Counted from the first letter of the stretch, positions 48,216 through 57,482 are shown. The stretch is DNA of 64,000 nt from Fulvimarina manganoxydans (GCF_900176465.1 NZ_FWXR01000018.1:1-64000), one strand, 5' to 3'. Notes: generated by a model from the sequence alone, not told the origin. A program made the numbers and translations.

Positions 48216-49333
48216 GCCTGGCACCTTTCTGCAAGAGCGAGGATCATGGACAGGCAGGCGTTGAGTTCGCCGCGCGTGATGAATTCGTCGGGACGATGGG
48301 CTCGGGCGATGTCGCCCGGGCCGCAGATGATGGCGTCGTGGCCCGCCGCCTGGAAAAGCCCCGCCTCGGTGCCGTAGCTCACGGCCTCGCAAGGGGCCTG
48401 GCCGGACAACTCGCCCATCAGCGCCGCCAGCGCACTGTCCGGGGCAAGCGCGAGGGCCGGATAGGCGGCCAATTCCTGCCAGCCGGTTCCGAAGCCTTCG
48501 GCCTCCAGCGCCGTCAGCCGGTTGCGGATCGGTTCCAGAAGCGCGCGCGGGTCGGCGCCGGCGATCGCCCGCAATTCGATCTCGGCGCTCGAGCGCTCCG
48601 GGATCACGTTGAGCGCCCGCCCGCCGGAAACGATGCCGACCTGCAGCGTCGAATAGGGCGGGGTAAAGCGCGGATCGAACGGGCCGCTCGCCAGATCCTT
48701 GCCGAGGGCGACCGCATCGGCCAGCACGCCGACCATGGCATGGATGGCGTTGAGCCCCTGATCGGGGCGCGAGGAGTGGCCGGAGCGGCCGGTCACGTCG
48801 AGCCGGACCGATGCCTTACCTTTGTGGGCAAGGACCGGCTGAAGCCCGCTCGGCTCGCCGACGATCACCCCGAGCGGCTCGGCGCAGAGCTTCGGCAGCG
48901 CGGCGATCATGTGCGGCACGCCGCGACAGCCCGCCTCCTCGTCATAGGAGAAGGCGAGATGGATGGGACGCTTCAGCGGACGGGCCGCAAGGACCGGCAG
49001 CGCGGCGAGCGCGGCGGCGAGAAAGCCCTTCATATCCGTGGTGCCGCGCCCATAGAGCCGCTCGCCCTCGGCGCGCAGCGTGAAGGGATCGGCGCTCCAG
49101 CCGTCCTCGTCGGCGGGCACGACATCGCTATGACCGGACAGGACATAGCCCGGCACGTCGACCGGGCCGAGGCTGGCGAAGAGATTGGCGCGATCGCCTT
49201 CCGGGCCGGGCAGCACATGGATCTCAGCCCCATGGGACCGGCAATAGTCGGCGATCCAGTTGGTGATCGGCCCGTTCGGCGTGCCGACGACGGACGGAAA
49301 GGCGACCAGCCTCGCCAGAATTTCCTCCACCAT
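48212..49333 (-). CDS. argE: Acetylornithine deacetylase-type M20 deacylase
   Basis: 373 residues of the M20 dinuclear-zinc family, ArgE branch. Metal ligands: His in [20 protein letters not shown] near residue 65, bridging Asp in [10 protein letters not shown] near 97, catalytic Glu pair in [11 protein letters not shown] near 130, Asp/Glu in GVIVGEPSG near 155 and the C-terminal His in RPDEFI. It removes an acetyl or acyl group from an amino acid. In this operon with catabolic genes, it is more likely used to deacylate an imported N-acyl amino acid than for arginine synthesis. Start: ATG at 49333 with GAGGAG 8 nt upstream. First gene of the minus-strand operon. Confidence 0.88.
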   Translation of the reverse strand: MVEEILARLVAFPSVVGTPNGPITNWIADYCRSHGAEIHVLPGPEGDRANLFASLGPVDVPGYVLSGHSDVVPADEDGWSADPFTLRAEGERLYGRGTTDMKGFLAAALAALPVLAARPLKRPIHLAFSYDEEAGCRGVPHMIAALPKLCAEPLGVIVGEPSGLQPVLAHKGKASVRLDVTGRSGHSSRPDQGLNAIHAMVGVLADAVALGKDLASGPFDPRFTPPYSTLQVGIVSGGRALNVIPERSSAEIELRAIAGADPRALLEPIRNRLTALEAEGFGTGWQELAAYPALALAPDSALAALMGELSGQAPCEAVSYGTEAGLFQAAGHDAIICGPGDIARAHRPDEFITRGELNACLSMILALAERCQA

Positions 49334-49399
49334 CGCGCATCTCCTCAGGGACCTTGGTTGGGACCTTGCGCTCAAGGTAGCGAAACGGCTGGGCCGTTC

Positions 49400-49440
49400 G
49401 TGCCGTAAATCTGGGAAGTTCGGAAGATGATGCCGAAATG
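49400..49440. promoter_or_regulatory. Candidate operator region between divergent catabolic operons
   Basis: In the 288-bp divergent gap between the deacylase and GNAT genes, ATGCCGAAAT occurs at 49430-49439 and a degenerate relative GTGCCGTAAATCT begins at 49400. The exact decamer also occurs upstream of the HAD gene at 30957. It may be a shared regulator site; Lrp is the nearest candidate. Confidence 0.3.
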
Positions 49441-49621
49441 CCCCCGGCCTGCGGTAGAACCTTTGGCTTCTCTCGGATCACCCTATGAGATGAAAGATCG
49501 AGGACGCGCCTCTGCCCGCGAAGGGCCGGCGGGCTTCCTTGCTTAGCGACCGGGAGAACGGCTTGGCGGCCGGGCTCTCGACATCACTCGCGAAATGCAA
49601 AAAGAAAAGTGCGCACGCATC

Positions 49622-50491
49622 ATGGACACCGCAGCCATTCGGGACGTCAAAAACGCAGCGGACGAGGTGGCGATCGTGCCCTTTTCCGACCGTCACCTAC
49701 CGGGCGCCCATAAGCTCTCCATGGCGCTTTCCTGGCCCTATCGGGTCGAGGACTGGGCCTTTGCCCTCAAGCTCGGCGAGGGCCTCGCGCTCGAGCAGAA
49801 CGGCGAGGTGGTCGGCACCGCCGCCTGGTTCCCCTATGGCGAGGATGGCGCGACGATCGGCATGATCATCGTCTCGAACGCATTGCAGGGACGCGGCTAT
49901 GGCGCCAGGCTGATGGATGCGCTCCTTTCGGCGGCGGGTTCGCGGACGATCCTTCTGAACGCGACGGCCGAGGGCAAGGCCCTTTATCTCAGGCGCGGCT
50001 TCAATCCCGTCGGCACGATCCACCAGCATCACGGCATTCTTCCCGGGCGGGTGGATGCGCCGCCCGCCGAGATCGTTCGCCCCATGGCCGTGTCGGACTT
50101 CGACGCCATCCTCAAGCTCGACCGCGAGGCGACCGGCTTCGAACGCCGCCCGCTTCTGGAACAGCTTCTGGCGGTCGGCGAGACCGACCTCCTCCTGCAA
50201 GACGGCGAGGTTGCGGGTTACGCCATCTCCCGCGTCTGGGGGCGTGGTCATGTGGTCGGCCCCGTCGTCGCGCCCGGCGCCGACGAGGCCCGACACCTGG
50301 TCGCGGCCGCCCTGTCCCGGCTCGAAAGCCGCTTCGTGCGGATCGACACCGATGTGGAGACGGGCCTGTCGCCATGGCTGGAGAGCCTCGGCCTGCCGAT
50401 GGTCAGCGATGCGCTGGTGATGGTGCGCGGCACGCTGCACAAGAGCGGACCGGCGCAGCTTTTCGCCCTCTCCAACCAGTCGCTGAACTAG
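49622..50491 (+). CDS. Double-GNAT acetyltransferase, copy 2
   Basis: 289 residues with a GNAT domain at about 15-145 (acetyl-CoA loop NALQGRGYGARLMDALL near 90) and a second, acetyltransferase-18-like domain at about 155-280. It is a paralogue of 41858-42739 by co-linear motifs in both halves. Both copies sit next to FAD oxidoreductase genes, so they may protect against or modify the same class of amine. Start: ATG at 49622 (MDTAAIRD) aligns with the paralogue's N-terminus; an ATG nine codons earlier is possible. It opens a four-gene plus-strand operon, divergent from the argE-like operon. Confidence 0.82.
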   Translation: MDTAAIRDVKNAADEVAIVPFSDRHLPGAHKLSMALSWPYRVEDWAFALKLGEGLALEQNGEVVGTAAWFPYGEDGATIGMIIVSNALQGRGYGARLMDALLSAAGSRTILLNATAEGKALYLRRGFNPVGTIHQHHGILPGRVDAPPAEIVRPMAVSDFDAILKLDREATGFERRPLLEQLLAVGETDLLLQDGEVAGYAISRVWGRGHVVGPVVAPGADEARHLVAAALSRLESRFVRIDTDVETGLSPWLESLGLPMVSDALVMVRGTLHKSGPAQLFALSNQSLN

Positions 50492-50500
50492 GGGTCTCCA

Positions 50501-51646
50501 ATGTCCACGAAATCGCGGCTGGACACGCTTCCGACCCCGGCTCTCATCCTCGACACCGAGCGGCTGGACCGCAATCTCGCCCGGCTTTCCAGCCGCATGG
50601 CCGGCTTCGGCGTGACGCTGCGCCCCCATATGAAGACGGTGAAGTCGATCGACGCCGCCCGCCACGTCTTTCCTGATGGGCCGGGGCCGATCACCGTTTC
50701 GACGATGGCGGAGGCAGAGTATTTCGCCGGGCACGGCTTCCGCGACATGACCTATGCGGTCGGCCTCGCGCCGCACACGGCCGAACGGGCCATGCGGCTT
50801 CGCAAGGATGGCGTCGCCATCAAGCTTCTCCTCGATACGGTCGAACAGGCGCACATCCTCGGACAGGCGGGGCAAGCGGCAGGCGTGACGCCTGCGGCCT
50901 TCATCGAGATCGACTGCGACGGCCATCGCGGCGGCATGCGGATCGACGACCCGAAACTGATCGAGGTCGCGGCGGCTTTGAAGGAAGGCGGCGTTCGGCT
51001 CGCGGGCGTCCTCACCCATGCCGGCGAATCCTACGGGCTCAATACGCCCGAAGCCTTGGAAGCGGCGGCGGAAAACGAGCGGGCCGTCGCCGTCGAGGCC
51101 GCCACGCGGCTGCGCGCGGCGGGCCATGAATGCCCGATCGTCAGCGTCGGCTCCACACCGACCGCCCATTTCGCCAAGTCTCTCGAAGGCGTTACGGAGA
51201 TGCGCGCCGGCGTCTACATGCTCTTCGATCTCGTCATGCACGGTGTCGGCGTCTGCTCGACCGATGATCTCGCTCTATCGGTCCTTGCCACCGTCATCGG
51301 CAAACGGCCGGAAAAGGGCTGGATCATGATCGATGCCGGCTGGATGGCCCTGTCGCGCGATCGCGGCACGGCGGCGCAGCGCGTCGATCAGGGCTATGGT
51401 CTCGTCACGGACATCGCGGGAAAGATCTATCCCGATCTTCTCGTCGCCCAGGCCAGCCAGGAACACGGCACGCTCGCCATCCGCTCCGGATCGTCGGCTT
51501 CGCTTCCTGACCTGCCCGTCGGGACCAAGCTCCGCATCCTGCCGAACCATGCCTGCGCCACCGGCGCCCAGCATGAGAGCTACCATGTGGTCTCGGGCCC
51601 GGACGGCACGGTGACGGCCGAATGGCCGCGAATCCGCGGCTGGTAA
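50501..51646 (+). CDS. D-threonine-aldolase/D-serine-dehydratase-like PLP enzyme (DSD1 family)
   Basis: 381 residues of the fold-type III alanine-racemase-like family. The PLP lysine is expected at Lys45 in TLRPHMKTVKS. ITVSTMAEAEYFAGHG and FIEIDCDGHRGGM are typical barrel elements. The metal motif LPNHACATGAQHESYHVV near residue 345 holds the His and Cys that bind a divalent ion. Members cleave D-threonine to glycine and acetaldehyde or deaminate D-serine. This points to D-amino-acid or D-beta-hydroxy-amino-acid catabolism. It starts 9 nt after the GNAT gene and is followed 30 nt later by an FAD oxidoreductase gene. Confidence 0.88.
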   Translation: MSTKSRLDTLPTPALILDTERLDRNLARLSSRMAGFGVTLRPHMKTVKSIDAARHVFPDGPGPITVSTMAEAEYFAGHGFRDMTYAVGLAPHTAERAMRLRKDGVAIKLLLDTVEQAHILGQAGQAAGVTPAAFIEIDCDGHRGGMRIDDPKLIEVAAALKEGGVRLAGVLTHAGESYGLNTPEALEAAAENERAVAVEAATRLRAAGHECPIVSVGSTPTAHFAKSLEGVTEMRAGVYMLFDLVMHGVGVCSTDDLALSVLATVIGKRPEKGWIMIDAGWMALSRDRGTAAQRVDQGYGLVTDIAGKIYPDLLVAQASQEHGTLAIRSGSSASLPDLPVGTKLRILPNHACATGAQHESYHVVSGPDGTVTAEWPRIRGW

Positions 51647-51676
51647 TACTTTTCCCACCCCCACCGGACACTCCCG

Positions 51677-52957
51677 ATGAAACTCACATCCTATTGGCTG
51701 GACACCTCGAAGCCCTTTTCGGGCGGGGCCATGGGGCCGCTCGAGGAGAGCTATGACGTCGCGGTGATCGGCGGCGGCCTGACCGGGTCCTCGGCGGCGC
51801 TGACGCTCGCCAAGAAGGGGGCCCGCGTGGTCCTTCTCGAAGCCGAGACGATCGGCAACGCCGCCTCGGGCCGCAATGGCGGCATGTGCAACAACGGCTT
51901 TGCCCAGGATTATGGCGTCATGTCCGAGCGTCTCGGGCGCGAGACCGCCGACACGCTCTATCGGGCCTTCGATCTTGGCGTCGACACGGTGGAACGGCTG
52001 ATCCGGGAAGAGGGCATCGACTGCAATTTCGCCCGGGTCGGCAAGTTGAAACTGGCGGCCAAGCCCGAGCATTACGACAAGCTCGCCCGGGCTCAGGAGT
52101 TGCTCGCCGCCCATGTCGATCCCGATACCGAGATGGTCACGCGGGCCGATCTTCCCGGCGAAGTCGGGTCCGATCGCTATTATGGCGGCCTGATCTATCG
52201 CAAGAGCGCCACGATCCATATCGGCCGTTTCGTGCGCGGCCTCGCCGAGGCCGCCGCGCGCCACGGCGCCGCGATCTTCGAGCACACGCCGATGACGGGC
52301 CTGAAACCCGCGCCGGGCGGCGGTCACATCGTTCAGACCCCGCGCGGTGAGACGCGCGTCCGCCAGGTGCTTCTGGCGAGCGGCATCTCCCATACCGGAC
52401 GCCCGCTCTCCTGGGTCCGCCGGCGCATCGTTCCGGTCGGTGCGTTCCTGATCGTCACCGAGCCGCTGCCGGTCGAAACCCTGGACCGGCTGGTGCCGCG
52501 CCGGCGCAACTGCGTCGATACGAAGAACCTCGTCAACTATTTCCGCACGACCCCCGACAACCGGCTTCTCTTCGGCGGCCGGGCGCGCTTCGCCGTCTCC
52601 AATCCCGCCTCCGACCAGAAGAGCGGCGCGATCCTGCGCGCCTCGCTGAACGAGGTCTTCCCCGAACTGCGCGATGCCCGCATCGATTATTGCTGGGGCG
52701 GCATGGTCGACATGACGCGGGACCGCCTGCCACGGGCGGGCGAGCGCGACGGCATCTATTATTCGATGGGCTACAGCGGCCACGGCACCCAGATGTCGAC
52801 GCTCATGGGCACGATCATGGCCGACGTCATGGACGGGCAGGCCGAGGCGAACCCCTGGAAGAACTTCGACTGGCCCGCCATTCCCGGCCATTTCGGCAAG
52901 CCCTGGTTCCTGCCCGTGGTCGGCGCCTATTACCGCATCAAGGATCGCCTGCAATGA
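51677..52957 (+). CDS. FAD-dependent amine oxidoreductase (PuuB-like)
   Basis: 426 residues. FAD site VAVIGGGLTGSSAALTLAKKG at about residues 29-48; NAASGRNGGMCNNGFAQDYG near 65 is the region in which gamma-glutamylputrescine oxidase and sarcosine oxidase-like enzymes hold FAD. The C-terminal GYSGHGTQMSTLMG near 365 closes the pocket. It likely oxidises a primary or secondary amine to an aldehyde or imine. The next gene overlaps it by 4 nt (ATGA) and encodes an aldehyde dehydrogenase, mirroring the PuuB-PuuC pair of putrescine catabolism, though PuuA and PuuD homologues are absent here. Confidence 0.88.
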   Translation: MKLTSYWLDTSKPFSGGAMGPLEESYDVAVIGGGLTGSSAALTLAKKGARVVLLEAETIGNAASGRNGGMCNNGFAQDYGVMSERLGRETADTLYRAFDLGVDTVERLIREEGIDCNFARVGKLKLAAKPEHYDKLARAQELLAAHVDPDTEMVTRADLPGEVGSDRYYGGLIYRKSATIHIGRFVRGLAEAAARHGAAIFEHTPMTGLKPAPGGGHIVQTPRGETRVRQVLLASGISHTGRPLSWVRRRIVPVGAFLIVTEPLPVETLDRLVPRRRNCVDTKNLVNYFRTTPDNRLLFGGRARFAVSNPASDQKSGAILRASLNEVFPELRDARIDYCWGGMVDMTRDRLPRAGERDGIYYSMGYSGHGTQMSTLMGTIMADVMDGQAEANPWKNFDWPAIPGHFGKPWFLPVVGAYYRIKDRLQ

Positions 52958-54417
52958 CCGACCCCATCCAGCATCTGAAGGAAGCCGGCCATCTGGATCG
53001 GTTCTTCATCGACGGGAGCTGGCGCGCGCCGAAAGGCCGCGAAAAGGCCCCGGTCGTCGATCCCGCGACAGAAGCGGTCGTGGCGCAAGTGCCCCTCGGC
53101 AACGCAGCCGATGTCGACGATGCGGTGCTGGCGGCAAGGCGCGCCTTTCCGGCGTGGTCCGAGACGCCCGCCCCGGAGCGCGCCGCCTGTCTCGGCCGCA
53201 TCCATAAGCTGATCCTCGAACGGCTCGATCTGATCGCCCATGCGCTCATGACCGAAATGGGCGCGCCCATCACCTATGCCCGCCAGACCCAGGTCCCGCT
53301 CGCCGCCGAACATATTCGCGTCGCGCGCGACAATCTCGCCGACTTCCCCTTTGTCTCGAAGCGCGGCACGACCGCGATCATGAAGGAGCCGATCGGCGTC
53401 TGCGCGCTGATCACGCCCTGGAACTGGCCGCTCTACCAGATCACCGCCAAGGTCGGCCCGGCGCTGGCAGCCGGCTGCACGGTGGTGCTGAAGCCGAGCG
53501 AGCTTTCCCCCTTGAGCGCGCTTCTCTTCGCCGAGATCGTCGAGGAGGCCGGCTGCCCGCCGGGCGTCTTCAACCTCGTCAACGGCTCCGGCCCTGTCGT
53601 CGGCGAAGCGCTGGCCGCCCATGACGACGTGGACATGGTCTCGATCACCGGCTCGACCCGGGCGGGCGTTCTCGTCGCGCAAGCCGCCGCCCCGACGGTC
53701 AAGCGCGTTGCGCAGGAGCTCGGCGGCAAATCGCCCAACATCGTCCTGCCCGACGCCGATCTTGACCGCTGCGTGCCGCTCGGCGTTGCCGCCGCCATGC
53801 GCAATCTAGGCCAGTCCTGCAGCGCGCCGACGCGCATGCTGGTGCCGCGCGCCCGGCTCGCCGAGGTCGAGGCGCTGGCGCGGATGGCGGTCGCGGAGTT
53901 CGTGGTCGGCGCGCCGACCGACGAGGCGACGACCCACGGCGCCATCGCCAACCGGGCGCAATATGAGCGCGTTCAGATCATGATCGAGACGGGAATCGCC
54001 GAAGGCGCCAGGCTCGTCGCCGGCGGGCCGGGCCGGCCCGAGGGCCTGGCGGCGGGTCTTTTCGCCCGGCCGACGGTCTTCTCCGATGTCCGCCGCGACA
54101 TGGCGATCGCAAGGGAAGAGATCTTCGGGCCCGTGCTCGCCATCCTGCCCTATGACACGGTGGAAGAAGCGATCGCGATCGCCAACGACACGGTCTATGG
54201 GCTCGGCGCCCATGTGCATGGCACCGATATGGACGAGGTGCGCCGCGTCGCTTCGCAGATTCGCGCCGGTCAGGTCCATCTCAACGCTCCCGCCTGGGAC
54301 CCGCAGGCGCCCTTCGGCGGCTACAAACGCTCCGGCAACGGGCGCGAATATGGCCCGGAAGGCATGGAGGAATATCTGGAGACGAAGGCTATTCTCGGCT
54401 ATTATTCCGAAGCCTGA
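52954..54417 (+). CDS. Aldehyde dehydrogenase family protein
   Basis: 487 residues. Catalytic Cys is in RNLGQSCSAPTRMLV near residue 289 and the general-base Glu in QELGGKSPNIVLPDADLD near 255. ALITPWNWPLYQITAKVGPALAAG near 150 binds the cofactor. It oxidises an aldehyde to the acid with NAD(P). Start: ATG at 52954 overlaps the TGA of the oxidoreductase gene, so the aldehyde made by that enzyme is the natural substrate. Distinct from the GabD-like enzyme at 44263; the two differ around the catalytic Cys (CSAPTR against CVCANR). It is the last gene of the operon. Confidence 0.93.
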   Translation: MTDPIQHLKEAGHLDRFFIDGSWRAPKGREKAPVVDPATEAVVAQVPLGNAADVDDAVLAARRAFPAWSETPAPERAACLGRIHKLILERLDLIAHALMTEMGAPITYARQTQVPLAAEHIRVARDNLADFPFVSKRGTTAIMKEPIGVCALITPWNWPLYQITAKVGPALAAGCTVVLKPSELSPLSALLFAEIVEEAGCPPGVFNLVNGSGPVVGEALAAHDDVDMVSITGSTRAGVLVAQAAAPTVKRVAQELGGKSPNIVLPDADLDRCVPLGVAAAMRNLGQSCSAPTRMLVPRARLAEVEALARMAVAEFVVGAPTDEATTHGAIANRAQYERVQIMIETGIAEGARLVAGGPGRPEGLAAGLFARPTVFSDVRRDMAIAREEIFGPVLAILPYDTVEEAIAIANDTVYGLGAHVHGTDMDEVRRVASQIRAGQVHLNAPAWDPQAPFGGYKRSGNGREYGPEGMEEYLETKAILGYYSEA

Positions 54418-54485
54418 GCCGCATCTCATAGGAAATCCGTTCGGTTGCTTTGCGATACGGATCTTTAGAGCCGCTCAAGCGCTGC

Positions 54486-54511
54486 GCGGGCTTTGATACG
54501 GAGCCCGACTG
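54486..54511 (+). repeat. 26-bp dispersed repeat, copy 2
   Basis: Matches 30173-30198 at 25 of 26 positions, sharing TTGATACGGAGCCCGACTG. Confidence 0.6.
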
Positions 54512-54680
54512 GGTCAATCGGACATCGTATCAAATGGTGTCCGCGGGGCACAGGGCACGACGCCCGACCGCAGGCGGCCGGTGGATCGCAGAGCCGATAC
54601 CTTCAACGCATCGTCATTCTGTGTCCGCGTACCGAGCATCCAGAAACGCTCGAGAAATGCGCGGCTTCATTGGCACACTG

Positions 54681-54712
54681 GATGCTTGGGACGGAGCCCG
54701 AGCATGACGAAC
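54681..54712. repeat. Imperfect palindrome of a dispersed repeat family
   Basis: GGATGCTTGGG and GCCCGAGCATGAC are opposed halves around ACGGA. It resembles the TCATGCTCGGGC...CCCGAGCATCC elements common between genes in this bacterial order. Confidence 0.45.
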
Positions 54713-55008
54713 GCGATGAAAGCCAACGCCTGATCTCTGAGCGCCGAGCAGCCGATCGGCGCCGGAGAAGAGACTGCCCTAAGGCCACAGGGCGCGCTGC
54801 TCCACTGTCGTCGAACAGGAATTGCGGTCGATTGGTCGTCCCGATCGATCATAGTCCGCACTGTGACCATCGGTAACTCTTCATATAGGAAAGAGTTCAT
54901 CGGAACCGGTATTGGCACGATTGATGCGATCGCGAACATTTCCGTTAAGCGTCGCTCAGGACTTTCGAGACATCATTCGTCAGCGTATGATTCTGCGAGA
55001 GAAGTGCA

Positions 55009-56424
55009 ATGCCTGTCCGCCGAGAAACGATCCTGAAACCGTTATGGCGTCGTCTTCGCGCCTTCAAGCGCGAGCGATCCGGTAATGTCGCGATGATGTT
55101 CGCGCTTTCGGCCGTGCCACTCGTCTTGGCGATCGGCGGCGCGGTCGATTTTCGCAATGCGTCCAATTCCGAAAGAGACGTCCAAAGCGATCTGGACAGT
55201 GCCGTTTTGGCCGCCAGTCATTCGATCTCGACCGCGAGCGAGGGGGAGCTCGAAGCCGAGGTGAAGCGGTTCTTCAACGCTCAGCAGATCGCCCGATCCG
55301 GGACGTTCGAGATCGATCAGGTGACGGTCGACAAGGCCCATCGCACGATCGAGGCGACGGCCACAGGGACGGTCCCGACGATGTTCCTGCAGGTGATGGG
55401 GATGCGATCGATCGATATGACCGTTCGATCGGGATCCCAAGGCGTCAGCAAGCCCTATCTCGACATCCTGATCGTCGTAGACAATTCCGCCTCGATGCTT
55501 TTGGCCGCGACACCGGCCGATCGAGACAGGATGCAGCAGGAGATCGGTTGCGTCTTTGCCTGCCACACACACGAAGGCCCTGTGGGCACAACAAGCTATG
55601 CGACCAATTACGACTATGCGAGGGGGCGAGGGATCCGTCTTCGGAGCGATGTCGTGGCCGATGCGGTTCGAACGTCGATGGACGAGATCAAGAAGGCCGA
55701 TCCGAACGGAGAGCGGATTCGTGTCGGGCTTTACACCATCGGCGACTATGCCAAAAAGATTGTAGACCCAGACTATCTCTCCGCAGAGGTCCAGGGCAAG
55801 GGAGGACTGCTTTGCAGCAGTCACCATCCTCTCCTGGGGGGCACGAAGTGCAAAAAAACCGATCAAGGAAAAACCACTCAAGAAGTCCTTCTCAACGAGA
55901 AGGTTGCGCGCTTGAGCGAGGATTCTGACGAGACCAGTATATTCGACCTGTCGCTCGAAACGCTGACGAAAATGATCGGACGGGCCGGGTCCGGAGCCAC
56001 CCCGTCGGAGCCGAAGAAGCTGATCATGATGTTGACGGACGGTCTGATCTCGAAGCGCGAATGGGTTTGGGAGTCGCCCAACAAGATCGCGCCGACGAAT
56101 CCGAAATGGTGCGATCAGATTAAAGACCGTGGAATTGATATCGCCGCCCTTTATACTGAATATCTGCCGGTGCCTTGGGATTGGGGCTACAATGCCGGGC
56201 CAGGGGCCAGCATGGGATCGGCGGGATGGAACTCGACCTGGGGCGGTCACATGCGCGGCAGCGCGTCTCCTTCGATGACGCGGCGAGACTACATTCCCCT
56301 GGCGCTGGAAGACTGCGCGTCGAGCCCGAAATACTTCCTGTCGGCAAATTCGGAATCTGAGATTCACAACGGAATGAAAAGGCTTCTCAACGCCTATCTC
56401 TCCTCCCCGCGTCTGACCCATTGA
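55009..56424 (+). CDS. TadG-like pilus-assembly protein with von Willebrand A domain
   Basis: 471 residues. The N-terminal ERSGNVAMMFALSAVPLVLAIGGAVDF (about 22-48) is the TadE/TadG-type membrane segment with a pseudopilin-like start. The predicted periplasmic part is a von Willebrand A domain with a metal site ILIVVDNSASM near residue 163 (DxSxS) and LIMMLTDGLISK near 345. Cysteine pairs (IGCVFACH, LLCSS..TKC) suggest disulfides in an insertion. TadG proteins accompany Flp/Tad pili, but no other tad genes are in the window, so this is an orphan that may act in adhesion or surface assembly. Weak AGAAG ribosome binding site before ATG 55009. Confidence 0.85.
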   Translation: MPVRRETILKPLWRRLRAFKRERSGNVAMMFALSAVPLVLAIGGAVDFRNASNSERDVQSDLDSAVLAASHSISTASEGELEAEVKRFFNAQQIARSGTFEIDQVTVDKAHRTIEATATGTVPTMFLQVMGMRSIDMTVRSGSQGVSKPYLDILIVVDNSASMLLAATPADRDRMQQEIGCVFACHTHEGPVGTTSYATNYDYARGRGIRLRSDVVADAVRTSMDEIKKADPNGERIRVGLYTIGDYAKKIVDPDYLSAEVQGKGGLLCSSHHPLLGGTKCKKTDQGKTTQEVLLNEKVARLSEDSDETSIFDLSLETLTKMIGRAGSGATPSEPKKLIMMLTDGLISKREWVWESPNKIAPTNPKWCDQIKDRGIDIAALYTEYLPVPWDWGYNAGPGASMGSAGWNSTWGGHMRGSASPSMTRRDYIPLALEDCASSPKYFLSANSESEIHNGMKRLLNAYLSSPRLTH

Positions 56425-56540
56425 GTTGTCGGGCCTGTTCAAAGCGGTTGTCCACCTGCTTTCGGTCAGACGGAGCGCAAAGCGGCCTTGCAGCCCGCAC
56501 CGTCTTTCATTCGGCCCGCCGATCGGCCATATAGCGGCCC

Positions 56541-57482
56541 ATGAGCGAGACGGTGGACATGAAGGCCGCCGGCCCGACCATCCCATTCGCGCGGATGAAC
56601 GGGCTCGGTAACGAGATCATCGTGGCGGATATGCGGGGGTCGAAAGCCCGCATATCGCCCGAGGCGGCGCGCGCCTTGGCCGAGGATGCGGCGACGCGCT
56701 TCGATCAGATCATGGCGATCCACGATCCGCGCCTTCACGGCACCGACGCCTATATCCGCATTCTCAATCGCGACGGGTCGGAGGCCGGCGCCTGCGGCAA
56801 CGGCACGCGCTGCGTCGTTCAGGCGCTCGCCGCCGAGACCGGACGGCAGAGCTTCACCTTCGAAACCCTTGCCGGCATCTTGAGCGCCCATGAGCGCGAG
56901 GACGGCCTTGTTTCGGTGGATATGGGCCCGCCGCGCTTCGGCTGGCAGGATATTCCGCTGGCCGAAGAGTTTCGCGATACCCGCGCCATCGAATTGCAGA
57001 TCGGCCCGATCGACGCGCCGGTGCTCCATTCGCCCTCGGTCGCTTCCATGGGCAATCCCCATGCGATCTTCTGGGTCAAGGCCGATGTCTGGTCCTATGA
57101 TCTCGATCGCTTCGGTCCGATCCTGGAAAATCATCCGATCTTTCCCGAGCGCGCCAATATCTCGATCGCTCAGGTGACGAGCGCGGAGAGCCTGACCTTG
57201 CGCACCTGGGAGCGGGGCGCGGGGCTCACCGGCGCCTGCGGCTCGGCGGCCTGCGCCGCTGCCGTCTCGGCCGCGCGCACACGGCGAACGGGGCGAAAGG
57301 TGGCGGTGACGGTGCCAGCCGGCGGCGAACTCCTGATCGAATGGCGCGAGGACGATCACGTGATCATGACGGGTCCCGCGACCTGGATGTGGTCCGGACG
57401 GCTCGACCCGCAGACCGGGGCTTACATCCGCGACGCGGAAGGCAAGACAAGCCTGCCCGAGGAAAGCCGGGAGCCGGCCTGA
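56541..57482 (+). CDS. dapF: Diaminopimelate epimerase
   Basis: 313 residues. It converts LL- to meso-diaminopimelate for peptidoglycan and lysine synthesis. The two catalytic cysteines are Cys85 in [11 protein letters not shown] and a second in [14 protein letters not shown] near residue 233; the opening [15 protein letters not shown] is typical. The last base of its stop overlaps the ATG of mtaB, so they form one operon. Start at 56541 gives [11 protein letters not shown] at 56559 is an alternative and neither has a strong ribosome binding site. Confidence 0.96.
   Translation: MSETVDMKAAGPTIPFARMNGLGNEIIVADMRGSKARISPEAARALAEDAATRFDQIMAIHDPRLHGTDAYIRILNRDGSEAGACGNGTRCVVQALAAETGRQSFTFETLAGILSAHEREDGLVSVDMGPPRFGWQDIPLAEEFRDTRAIELQIGPIDAPVLHSPSVASMGNPHAIFWVKADVWSYDLDRFGPILENHPIFPERANISIAQVTSAESLTLRTWERGAGLTGACGSAACAAAVSAARTRRTGRKVAVTVPAGGELLIEWREDDHVIMTGPATWMWSGRLDPQTGAYIRDAEGKTSLPEESREPA

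Larger units (their letters stand above)
54418..55008. other. Gap rich in decayed dispersed repeats
   Basis: 591 bp with no convincing gene. It contains the second copy of a 26-bp repeat (54486-54511) and a degenerate palindrome, GGATGCTTGGG to GCCCGAGCATGAC (54681-54712), a motif type common in Hyphomicrobiales intergenic DNA. An upstream ACCGAGCATCCAG (about 54634) is related. The last 70 bp presumably carry the tadG-like promoter. Confidence 0.5.

Noticed and set aside
54450-54939. Several overlapping small frames between the aldehyde dehydrogenase and tadG-like genes
   Set aside because: They coincide with decayed dispersed repeats and lack ribosome binding sites.
57354-57365. GATCACGTGATC palindrome in dapF
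   Set aside because: Shares only the CACGTG core with parS; the flanking TTT/AAA arms are absent.
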